A program made the translations under genes and the position numbers. DNA of 64,000 nucleotides. Origin: Aphodosoma sp045126975 (GTDB lineage: Bacteria; Bacteroidota; Bacteroidia; Bacteroidales; Paludibacteraceae). The DNA is taken from NCBI GenBank assembly GCA_045126975.1, contig JBGVPL010000013.1, positions 7,074 through 71,073 of the forward strand, written 5' to 3'. Below, piece by piece: positions 15,772-23,589 of the stretch (position 1 is its first letter; each line of letters opens with the position of its first letter). The notes below the pieces were generated by a model. The model ran no database searches and was not told where the DNA came from. It saw only the letters and a list, made by a program, of their open reading frames with translations.

Positions 15772-18700
15772 TTATAAAACCACTTTTTTAATTTTGTCAC
15801 CAATAGCAACCACATATACCCCACGAGGCAACGACAACACTGATTCACGACCAGTATAAATCAATCTACCAAAAGCATCAAATATATTATAGTCAGTTTC
15901 AACGCCTTCGACATAAATCATACCACCCTGCGTATAAACTACCAATGAATTTATAGTTGTAGTTTCCACATCTGTTGGTACTTCTTGTATAAATTCACGC
16001 CAATAAATATCTTCTGCGTAAGCATTTCGAGCTGCTGTAGGCACTACAAATTCAATATTTCTATTCACTTGATAGAATGTTTTTGCCTTAATTGAAGGAG
16101 GGATAGTAGCATGCACTTCCATACGTTCCACTTGATTACAAAGTGCAAAAGCATTATTACCTATACGCTGTACTGATGAAGCAATTACAATTTCGTCTGC
16201 ATAATTGCAACCATAAAATGCAGCATCGCCAATCTCAGTTACACCCTCTGGTATTACAATATTTTCGAGAGCATGACAACTATAGAATGCGTATTTGCCA
16301 ATAGATGTAAGATTTTCGCTAAATTCAACTTTCGCCAAAGCATGACAATCGTAAAATGCTCCATCTGGTATCTCAGTTACGCCATCTGGAATTACAATCT
16401 CTTCCAACATCCACAAACCGTCAAATTGACGTTCTCTAATTATCCACAAATTTTCTGGTAATACAAGTTTACGAATATTTTTGAAACCTACATAATTGTT
16501 GTTTTCAAGAAATTCAGCAAATGCGGTTTGCCCCAAATCACTATTTGTTACTTTTTGTAAATCCAAGACCTCTACAGATGGAATTCTTGGAATATAATCT
16601 ATATATCCTCCTGTAAAATGTAGTTCTTTCACATTAAGATAAGTAAATTGAGATTCTAACTTATAAATCCAGTTAACATTGGCCTTAACTTTATTTAATT
16701 TATCACAACCCCATATGTAAATATCATTAGCAGGAATAGAATTTGGTATAGTAAGAGAGGTTATTTGCGAATCATAAAAACTATAATTATCTATAGATGT
16801 TACAGGATATTCAACATCATTATAGGTAACTTTTTCAGGTATAACAATATCTCCTGTATAACTACTACTCCAACCATCCCAATCAGCAGGAGCTGTGAGA
16901 ATTGCATAATAAGAAATATTATTACAGTCATTAGAAATTACAACTTCTCCATATTCATCGAGCATATAACATGTACTTTCTCTCACATCAAGAATATCCC
17001 TAGTTTGTTTTCCATAACCATCGGTAAACAAAATATTAACGTCTTCAATACTTGCATCAAATGTATAACTCCACCAACCATTCCCTTCATTATTAATTGT
17101 ATATCCTGGCCAATCGACACCTAATACATTGGTACCATCATCTAACCAAGCCCAAAGATTTACTTGTTCCCAATCTTCTGGGCAATAAAAACTTACTTTT
17201 ATACAATTTTCATCTTTAAGCAGATAATAATATAAACTATCTATCAAAACTTTATCAGGTTCAAAAACTGCTGTAAATTCATAATTATTTTCTCCCATTA
17301 CAAAAGTATATATCGTATCTGTAGTTCCGCCATATCCCCCTAATTCTTCTATATGATTATCATCAAACAACCAATACAAGAAATGATAACCATCATTAAC
17401 AGTTGCTTTAATTGTCACCTCTGTTCCTGCTTCATATTCACCACCTCCACTAAGAGTACCTCCCGATGCAAAGTTCGACAAAAGGTCAACTCGATACAAA
17501 GGTATCAACTCAAATACGGCTTCTATGTTATAATCTTTCGAATCTACCTCAAATGTATATGGATTTTCATACACAGTTTCATAATCCCAATTATATTCTC
17601 CATTAATTTTCCAATATACAAATCTATAACCTTCATTAGCTGTTGCCGTAATTGTCACCTCTGTTCCTGCTTCATATTCACCACCTCCAATTGCATTTCC
17701 ACCAATCTCATCGTATGAAATAGATACATTATATAACTTTTCAACAAATTCCGCAGTAAGAACAACATCTTCTTCTGCAACAAACGCACGTGGATTTTCG
17801 GTTGAGCCATCACTCCATTGCTTAAATTCATAACCATTATATGCCACAGCTTCAAGTTTGACAGTATCTCCTGGCCAATAATATTTTCCACCTATCACTT
17901 CGCCCATCTCACTATCATTTGCCAAAGCATCAATTTTATAATAAGTAACATCTATAGCCTCTATATTCAAAAAATTACCCCAATACTCATGATTTTTATA
18001 ATCATCATAAAATATTGTTGGAACTTTTAATAAACAAGTCAAAACATTCACCCCTAAATCAATCTCTACTTGTGGTGTTTCACCATAACATACAATCGTA
18101 TTAAGGTTTGGACAATTTCCAAAAGCATTTTCTTTAATCAATTCTACTTTATGAGGTATTTCTATCTTCGTTAAAACAGAACATCCATTAAATGCATCAT
18201 GATCAATAGTTGTAAGATTGTCAGAAAGTTTTATTGATTTTAATGACGTACAATCCGCAAAAGTCCAATCCCCAATAAATGTAACACTATTAGGCAACGT
18301 AATATCCGTAAACGCAGAACATCCCGAAAAAGCACGACCTTCAATACGTTCCAAATTTTCAGAAAAAGTAATTTCTGTAAGAGAACTACATACACAGAAT
18401 GCCCAAATGCCAATATTTGTAACACTATTAGACATTACAACAGAAGATAAAGATTTACAATCATCAAAAGCATGCTGCTCTATAGTAGTTACAGTTTCAA
18501 GAATAGTAATAGATGTTGATTTATGTTTTATAGGATAATGAATTAATTTAGTAATATTTTTGTCGTACAAAACCCCATCAATAGATGCATAATTCGGATT
18601 ATTTTCATCTACATTTATGGCTTCAAGAGATTGACAACAATGAAAAGCTCTCTCAATAATAGTAGTAACACTAGAAGGTATATTTACTTCAACAAGAGAA

Positions 18701-19026
18701 CTACATCTATAAAAAGCCAACCACTCTATAGTCGTAACACTATTAGATATTGTAATTGAAGTAAGAGATGAACAATAACTGAAAGCATCTTCTCCAATTG
18801 TAGTTACACTATATTCTGTTCTATTGTAAGTTACTTTTTCAGGAATAACAATTTCTGATTGAATATACCCTGCACCGTTATCATCCCGATAAGTTCCATC
18901 ATGTGTAACAGTAGCCGTCTTATTCTCATGATCAAAATCATAATAGATTCCATTTATTTGCGCTTCATACGCAAATGCCATTGCCGAAACAAACAATGCA
19001 ACTAAAAAAAGTAATCTCTTTTTCAT
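15772..19026 (-). CDS. BspA-type leucine-rich-repeat surface protein with CBM26-like module and T9SS CTD
   Basis: Secreted protein of 1084 residues; start chosen at MKKRLLFLVALFVSAMAFA, a clear signal peptide, rather than five codons upstream. Order: treponemal/BspA LRR_5 repeats at about 60-335 (repeats of the type IGxxAFxxCxSLTxITIPNSVT), two InlB B-repeat-like blocks (GGGEYEAGTEVTITATANEGYRF, twice), a starch-binding CBM26-like module near 600-690 (VNLWAWLDDGTNVLGVDWPG, GWWSYTF), a second LRR_5 block at about 780-1010, and a T9SS sorting domain (DAFGRLIYTG, LPRGVYVVAI, KVVL). Likely surface adhesin or polysaccharide binder; ligand unknown. Confidence 0.88.
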   Translation of the reverse strand: MKKRLLFLVALFVSAMAFAYEAQINGIYYDFDHENKTATVTHDGTYRDDNGAGYIQSEIVIPEKVTYNRTEYSVTTIGEDAFSYCSSLTSITISNSVTTIEWLAFYRCSSLVEVNIPSSVTTIIERAFHCCQSLEAINVDENNPNYASIDGVLYDKNITKLIHYPIKHKSTSITILETVTTIEQHAFDDCKSLSSVVMSNSVTNIGIWAFCVCSSLTEITFSENLERIEGRAFSGCSAFTDITLPNSVTFIGDWTFADCTSLKSIKLSDNLTTIDHDAFNGCSVLTKIEIPHKVELIKENAFGNCPNLNTIVCYGETPQVEIDLGVNVLTCLLKVPTIFYDDYKNHEYWGNFLNIEAIDVTYYKIDALANDSEMGEVIGGKYYWPGDTVKLEAVAYNGYEFKQWSDGSTENPRAFVAEEDVVLTAEFVEKLYNVSISYDEIGGNAIGGGEYEAGTEVTITATANEGYRFVYWKINGEYNWDYETVYENPYTFEVDSKDYNIEAVFELIPLYRVDLLSNFASGGTLSGGGEYEAGTEVTIKATVNDGYHFLYWLFDDNHIEELGGYGGTTDTIYTFVMGENNYEFTAVFEPDKVLIDSLYYYLLKDENCIKVSFYCPEDWEQVNLWAWLDDGTNVLGVDWPGYTINNEGNGWWSYTFDASIEDVNILFTDGYGKQTRDILDVRESTCYMLDEYGEVVISNDCNNISYYAILTAPADWDGWSSSYTGDIVIPEKVTYNDVEYPVTSIDNYSFYDSQITSLTIPNSIPANDIYIWGCDKLNKVKANVNWIYKLESQFTYLNVKELHFTGGYIDYIPRIPSVEVLDLQKVTNSDLGQTAFAEFLENNNYVGFKNIRKLVLPENLWIIRERQFDGLWMLEEIVIPDGVTEIPDGAFYDCHALAKVEFSENLTSIGKYAFYSCHALENIVIPEGVTEIGDAAFYGCNYADEIVIASSVQRIGNNAFALCNQVERMEVHATIPPSIKAKTFYQVNRNIEFVVPTAARNAYAEDIYWREFIQEVPTDVETTTINSLVVYTQGGMIYVEGVETDYNIFDAFGRLIYTGRESVLSLPRGVYVVAIGDKIKKVVL

Positions 19027-19089
19027 AATTAAAAAAATCAAACGTTAATATTTCAAGTTAATTATAATCAAAGATTTATTAAAAATGTA

Positions 19090-19097
19090 CAAATATA
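19090..19097 (-). promoter_or_regulatory. -7 box of the BspA-like gene
   Basis: TATATTTG on the minus strand, 63 bp before the start codon. A clear -33 box at 19-20 bp was not found, so this is weaker than the other promoters. Confidence 0.45.
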
Positions 19098-19177
19098 ATG
19101 GATGGCGGTTTTCTTCGGCACAGTTTGCTTGAAGGTTGCTATTGGGTAGGCTGAGTATTTCTGTATATTTTTAACAC

Positions 19178-19211
19178 AAAAAACGTGGAACTCGACAGTT
19201 GTCGTTCCACG
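19178..19211 (-). terminator. Terminator of the candidate RNA
   Basis: CGTGGAAC (19184-19191) pairs with GTTCCACG (19204-19211), with extra pairing GAC/GTC inside the loop, followed by six U on the minus strand. Confidence 0.75.
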
Positions 19212-19295
19212 GTTTGAGGCTCTCGCATTGCCCAATTATCTTAGAACAACAACGCGAAGCCCACGCTGAAATGTATGTATATTTATACCCTTTAT

Positions 19296-19320
19296 GAGAC
19301 ACAATATATTGCGTCTCTAC
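19296..19320. repeat. Palindromic repeat, family A (GAGAC...GTCTC form)
   Basis: GAGACACAATATATTGCGTC with CTC and CTAC tail. It lies inside the candidate RNA; the same form occurs at 32.08 and, in coding sequence, at 45.48 and 57.41 kb. Confidence 0.8.
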
Positions 19321-19492
19321 AGGCTATGTACAACATTCCCGTAGGACATCTAACGTTGCTAAGTCTGAAGATAATTTTGAAAGTTGCGAGATTCCAAACC
19401 ATCAGAACAAAGCGTCGATAAACGCCTATAACTATATGTCCGTAAACCCACCCTTAAGAAAATGACATATTCCCAACGTAGGCTTACGAGTA

Positions 19493-19523
19493 CAAAGGTA
19501 TAAAAAAATCTTCATTCTGCAAG
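19493..19523 (-). promoter_or_regulatory. Promoter of the candidate RNA overlapping the ftcD terminator
   Basis: Minus strand CTTG (19520-19523), 19-bp spacer, TACCTTTG (19493-19500). The same CTTG/TACCTTTG pair drives the candidate RNA at 5.07 kb. The spacer and -33 box lie within the ftcD terminator hairpin. Confidence 0.6.
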
Positions 19524-19543
19524 TGCAAAATGAAGATTTTTTA
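19503..19543. terminator. Terminator of ftcD
   Basis: AAAAATCTTCATT and AATGAAGATTTTT arms extended by TGC/GCA, flanked by A and T runs on both strands. It starts about 23 bp past the ftcD stop. Confidence 0.75.
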
Positions 19544-19565
19544 TAGTGATTAAATAATTGATGGA

Positions 19566-21263
19566 TTATTTAATTTTAGCATTTACGATTTCGAGGATTT
19601 CGGCTTCGAGTTTGCATGCTTCGGCAGCAAGTGCGTTAGCTTCGCCTACGAGACGGTCGGCTACTTCGCGGTCTTTCAAACCACCAGCGTTGATTTTCAC
19701 GTTGAGACATGCACCCAATACAGCAGCACGAGCAGCCAATGCACCTACACCAGCATCTGATACTGAATTAGGGTTACCTTCTTCAGCCATTGCACGAATA
19801 AGTGGGAATGTGTCCATGGTTGCTTTGATAGTTTCCAATGGCACTTGTGTTGCATAAAGTGTAGCTTCTTGCATAGCAGCAGCACGAGCAGCTTTTTCTT
19901 CATCAGTTGATTTAGGCATTGCAAATACTGCCATGATTTTGTTGAAGGCTTCGGTGTCTTCGTCAACCAACCAAAGAAGACGGCTCATCATAGCTTGACC
20001 TTTGTCAGCCCATTCAGAGAAGAACTCCCAACGAGCATCCCAACCTGCTTTGTGTGAAGAGAGGTTAGCCACCATAGTAGCCAAAGCAGCAGCGAGTGAA
20101 CCCATATAAGCAGAGATAGAACCACCACCAGGAGCTGGACTTTCGCTTGCTGTCTCTTGAGCAAAACCTGTACATGTCATATCGACAAGTTTTTTCTTAG
20201 TTTTGTCTTCGATGAGATATTCGATAACTTTTTCTTCTGGGTTGAATGGTTTGAGGTCGTCCAAGCCCATTGATTTAACTGCAATTTTGATGATTTCTTC
20301 ATCGTGAAGACCTACAGAGCGTTGTTGTTTACGCAAGAAATATTTACCTGCTTCGATGAGTGTAGATTTTGGCACAAGACCTACGATTTCGGCACCTGTT
20401 ACACGCAAACCACGATTAGCAGCACAACGAGATACTTCGTCGAAAGCAACGTGGAGAGGAGTAGTTTTGATATCAGTGATATTCATTGATACTTGAGCGA
20501 TACCGTATTCGTCGATAAACCAACCGATAGCTTTAGTACCTTTGAGTGTACCAGGAATCATGATATCTTTACCGTTTTCGTCTTTCATCACTTTACCTAC
20601 AGGTGAGCCACCTTCGCGCATAGGGCGACCTTTTTCGCGTACGTCGAATGCGATAGCATTAGCACGACGAGTAGATGTAGAGTTGAGGTTATAGTTAACT
20701 GCGATAAGGAAATCACGAGCACCTACTGCAGTAGCACCAGTTTTAGCAGTTTTTTCGTCCCAAACTGTTGGACCGAAATCAGGGTTTTCTTCTGCTACAC
20801 CAAAGCGTTGACAAAGAGCTTCGTATTCACCTTTACGGCAAACAGCAAGATTGCGACGTGCAGGAGTGAAAGCAGCAGCTTCGTAAGCATATACAGGAAC
20901 GCCAAGTTCGTCACCGATACGTTTACCTAATTGACGAGCATATTCAGCACATTCTTCGAGAGTTACACCAGCAACTGGTACGAGTGGACATACGTCAGTT
21001 GCACCCATACGAGGGTGAGCACCATGGTGGTGACGCATATCGATGAGTTCAGCAGCTTTGCGAACAGCTTGGAAAGCAGCTTCCATTACTTGTTCTGGTT
21101 CGCCCACGAAAGTAACAACTGTACGGTTAGTTGCTTCACCTGGGTCAACATCAAGAAGTTTGATACCTTCTACTTTTTCAATTACATCAGTAATCTGTTT
21201 GATTACAGCCAAATCGCGACCTTCAGAAAAATTAGGTACGCATTCAATAAGTTTCTTTTGCAT
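19566..21263 (-). CDS. ftcD: Bifunctional glutamate formimidoyltransferase / formimidoyl-THF cyclodeaminase
   Basis: Final steps of histidine degradation: moves the formimino group of formiminoglutamate to tetrahydrofolate, then cyclises it to methenyl-THF with release of ammonia. The 565 residues are a fusion as in animals. The N-terminal transferase spans about 1-325 (IECVPNFSEGRD, HHHGAHPRMGATDVCPLVP, GREKGRP-type region, NITDIKTTPLH). The C-terminal cyclodeaminase spans about 345-560 (SESPAPGGGSISAYMGSLAAALATMVANLS, SVSDAGVGALAARAAVLGACLNVKIN). hutH and hutU are not in this window. The upstream region holds two copies of TTATGTCTTCTAAAAAA before the start. Confidence 0.96.
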   Translation of the reverse strand: MQKKLIECVPNFSEGRDLAVIKQITDVIEKVEGIKLLDVDPGEATNRTVVTFVGEPEQVMEAAFQAVRKAAELIDMRHHHGAHPRMGATDVCPLVPVAGVTLEECAEYARQLGKRIGDELGVPVYAYEAAAFTPARRNLAVCRKGEYEALCQRFGVAEENPDFGPTVWDEKTAKTGATAVGARDFLIAVNYNLNSTSTRRANAIAFDVREKGRPMREGGSPVGKVMKDENGKDIMIPGTLKGTKAIGWFIDEYGIAQVSMNITDIKTTPLHVAFDEVSRCAANRGLRVTGAEIVGLVPKSTLIEAGKYFLRKQQRSVGLHDEEIIKIAVKSMGLDDLKPFNPEEKVIEYLIEDKTKKKLVDMTCTGFAQETASESPAPGGGSISAYMGSLAAALATMVANLSSHKAGWDARWEFFSEWADKGQAMMSRLLWLVDEDTEAFNKIMAVFAMPKSTDEEKAARAAAMQEATLYATQVPLETIKATMDTFPLIRAMAEEGNPNSVSDAGVGALAARAAVLGACLNVKINAGGLKDREVADRLVGEANALAAEACKLEAEILEIVNAKIK

Positions 21264-21455
21264 TTTGTATTAGATTTTTTAGAAGACATAAAACATTTTT
21301 TTAGAAGACATAAGAACATAATAACAAAAATTATTAAACTATCTTTTTATGTCCTTCTGCTATTCTGTCTTCAATTTAATAATATTATTTTTTATTCATT
21401 TACTTACAGTGAATTCATAAGCGTTCGGCATAGTCAAGCGAGCTTGTCTCTGCTC

Positions 21456-22910
21456 TCACTTTTTATTCATTTCAATACGAGCGAGGAGCTCCATTGTACG
21501 AATTTTGTCTTTGTAGAGGTTGTTGGCATTGATTTTTTCGATGCTAAGTGCTGCATCTGAGTTGCCATCCCAACGACGACAGAGGTACAACGAAGTGTAG
21601 ATACGTCCGATTTGATATTGACGACTGAAACGGAGACCAAGTGCATAGTCCTCACCGTAAGATGTGTTAGGCACTTTCACACGGCGAAGCATTGGAGTGT
21701 AGAACGCACGAGGAGCACCAAGTCCATTGATACGGAGCGCATTGTTGCGACCATTATCTGGAGTCCACTCTTTGTGGTCAATCAATCCAGGTGGAATTGG
21801 TTGCATATCGCCATTAGTCATTGTGTATGAGCCAACTACCATAGCGCAATTTTGTTCGTAGAAGGCATTAACGATAGTTTGGAGAGTATTTTCGTCTTGA
21901 TAAACGTCGTCAGAGTCGAGTTGAACGGCAAATTTACCGCAAGTCGCATGGTCAACACCAGCATTCCAGCAACCACCGATACCAAGGTCAGTACGCTCTG
22001 GCACGAGGTGAACTACACGATTGTCTTGTTCGGCATATTTGCGGATAATATCCGAAGTACCATCAGTAGAATAGTTGTCGATGATGATGAGGTTGAATGG
22101 GAATGTAGTTTTTTGAGCTAATACAGAGCGGATTGCATCTTCGATAGTACGAACACGATTGCGTACAGGGATGATGACAGATGCTTCATTAGCAAATTCG
22201 CCTTCGTCGAAGTTAACCGACTCGAAATTAGGCACGAGGTAACCACCAATAGCTTTCAAGTGGTCGGTACAAGCGAGTTCCATCTCGATTTGCACTTGAC
22301 GGTTTTTAGGGTCAACATAGTCGAATTGTTTTTCGCCACTCTTACGAGTATCGAGTTCGATTTCAGAATAGAGATATTCGTTGATGCGAACGATAGTGGC
22401 GTGTTGGCTCACTTTGAGGCGAAGGTTATAGATACCAGCGAATTGATATTCAGCCGAAGTTTCAGCAACAGCACGTTTCAAAGCCTCTGCATTATAGAAC
22501 AACACCGAGCCGAAGTTGAAATCGTCGCGAAGACTACCTACTTGATAGTCGATAGTAGGAGCATTTTTGCGCTCGCCATCCACGATTTGATAGTAGTCGC
22601 TATAAATCATACCTACGCCTGCACCAGCAGCAAGATTATAGAAACGCTCGATGCCATATTGACCAAATTCCAAAGTAGTATATTTGGTATAAATCAATGA
22701 AAATTCCGCATCGCTATGTTCAGCAATTTTAGCCACAGTGGCAGAGCTATTCAACGAGTCAACCACCAAACATTTGCAGCCGTCATACTCCACTGGCTCA
22801 TTTGCCAAAAGATAGATGTCAGCCACCAATTCCGAAGCCTTAAGACCTTCGACTGTAGATTTGAATTGCTCTACAGATTGAGCAGGAATAAAACAATTAA
22901 TTTTTTTCAT
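21456..22910 (-). CDS. Family 2 glycosyltransferase (GT-A fold), two-domain
   Basis: 484-residue cytosolic or peripheral protein. The C-terminal half is a standard GT2 domain: EASVIIPVRNRVRTIEDAIRS, NLIIIDNYSTDGTSDI, GIGGCWNAGVDHATCGKFAVQLDSDDVY with the metal-binding DSDD. The N-terminal 230 residues resemble a degenerate second GT-A unit (FIPAQSVEQFKSTVEGLK, GMIYSDYYQIVDGE). Donor and acceptor cannot be told. No polysaccharide locus surrounds it. The leader ends CTAAATATCTAAAATATG, as for the PII-like and rnfB genes, though without the CTCGCTA units. Confidence 0.82.
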   Translation of the reverse strand: MKKINCFIPAQSVEQFKSTVEGLKASELVADIYLLANEPVEYDGCKCLVVDSLNSSATVAKIAEHSDAEFSLIYTKYTTLEFGQYGIERFYNLAAGAGVGMIYSDYYQIVDGERKNAPTIDYQVGSLRDDFNFGSVLFYNAEALKRAVAETSAEYQFAGIYNLRLKVSQHATIVRINEYLYSEIELDTRKSGEKQFDYVDPKNRQVQIEMELACTDHLKAIGGYLVPNFESVNFDEGEFANEASVIIPVRNRVRTIEDAIRSVLAQKTTFPFNLIIIDNYSTDGTSDIIRKYAEQDNRVVHLVPERTDLGIGGCWNAGVDHATCGKFAVQLDSDDVYQDENTLQTIVNAFYEQNCAMVVGSYTMTNGDMQPIPPGLIDHKEWTPDNGRNNALRINGLGAPRAFYTPMLRRVKVPNTSYGEDYALGLRFSRQYQIGRIYTSLYLCRRWDGNSDAALSIEKINANNLYKDKIRTMELLARIEMNKK

Positions 22911-22952
22911 ATTTTAGATATTTAGTAATTTTTTACCGTAAATTAATAGATA

Positions 22953-23033
22953 GCACCATAGGTGCGATATACCACAGGCAGGGGTGTAAACCCCTGATAA
23001 AACGCATATTCCACATAAACCCCCAACGGGGGT
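22953..23033. repeat. Left REP palindromes of the transposase element
   Basis: Three palindromes in a row: GCACCATAGGTGC (22953-22965), GGGGTGTAAACCCC (22981-22994) and CCCCCAACGGGGG (23020-23032). The middle one recurs inverted on the other side of the transposase gene. Confidence 0.8.
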
Positions 23034-23042
23034 GACAGAGAA

Positions 23043-23498
23043 TCAATCATCGATCAAATAACGCTCGTCATATTCCACCTTATAAGCATCCAAAAACATC
23101 ATATATTCATCTTTGGCATTTCGCTTCTTATGGTGTTCTTCTTGATTGCGAATATAATTAATCGTTTTATCCAATAATGATGGACTTACCGAAAAAGCAC
23201 CATACCCCTCTTGCCACTCAAATGTATTATAACGAATATTTTTTGTTTTTATCCACTTACTACTATTTGATTTAAGCACCCTTACAAACTCCGACACCGA
23301 CATTGTTTTGGGCAATGAAGTTAATATATGTAAATGGTCAGATCTTCCACCTATTTCAATTGGTAAACCTTTGACCCCTTTTATAATACCTCCAATATAC
23401 GCAAACATTTCATCTAAATCACAATCACAGATTTTAACTCCTGTACTTTTTATATGAAATATTAAATGTATATCTATTTTTACTAATGAATTTCCCAT
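23043..23498 (-). mobile_element. REP-associated tyrosine transposase (IS200-like Y1, RAYT)
   Basis: Single-strand DNA transposase of 151 residues; start chosen at MGNSLVKIDIHLIFHIK, where the family begins, since the longer frame would translate a palindrome. The HUH motif is DHLHIL; the likely catalytic Tyr is in TINYIRNQEEHHKK, the typical RAYT C-terminal helix. Other family positions: EFVRVLKSNSSKWIK and FEWQEGYGAFSVSPS. The frame is intact. Inverted palindromes on both sides form a REPtron-like unit, and the right palindromes run into the neighbouring gene. Confidence 0.88.
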
Positions 23499-23511
23499 TT
23501 TTCCTCTTTCA

Positions 23512-23589
23512 CCCCGATGGGGTTTATTTTTGGGTTTCAATTTCACAGGGGTTTACACCCCTGCCTGTATTATTTCGTCCCGATGGGAC
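23512..23589. repeat. Right REP palindromes, overlapping the 3' end of the golvesin-domain gene
   Basis: CCCCGATGGGG (23512-23522), GGGGTTTACACCCC (23548-23561, reverse complement of the left-side palindrome) and GTCCCGATGGGAC (23577-23589). The last one encodes SPIGT at the C-terminus of the leftward gene. Confidence 0.8.

Larger units (their letters stand above)
19178..19486 (-). ncRNA. Candidate independently transcribed structured RNA, about 310 nt
   Basis: A CTTG-N19-TACCTTTG promoter lies just right of the interval and a strong terminator ends it; no coding frame fits. Pairings visible on the minus strand: ATATGTC...GACATAT, GCGT...ACGC, CAACGTT...AATGTTG, and GGCTTCGCGTTG against CAATGCGAGAGCC. 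A family A palindrome has inserted in it. The BspA-like gene downstream has its own -7 box, so this looks like a free RNA. A 6S-like RNA or one of the published Bacteroidales motifs is possible, but I recognise no diagnostic sequence; tmRNA, RNase P and SRP hallmarks are absent. Confidence 0.5.

Noticed and set aside
14723..22910. A prophage or integrated element around the BRO-N/Fic gene
   Set aside because: No integrase, structural phage genes, att-like direct repeats or tRNA borders were found.
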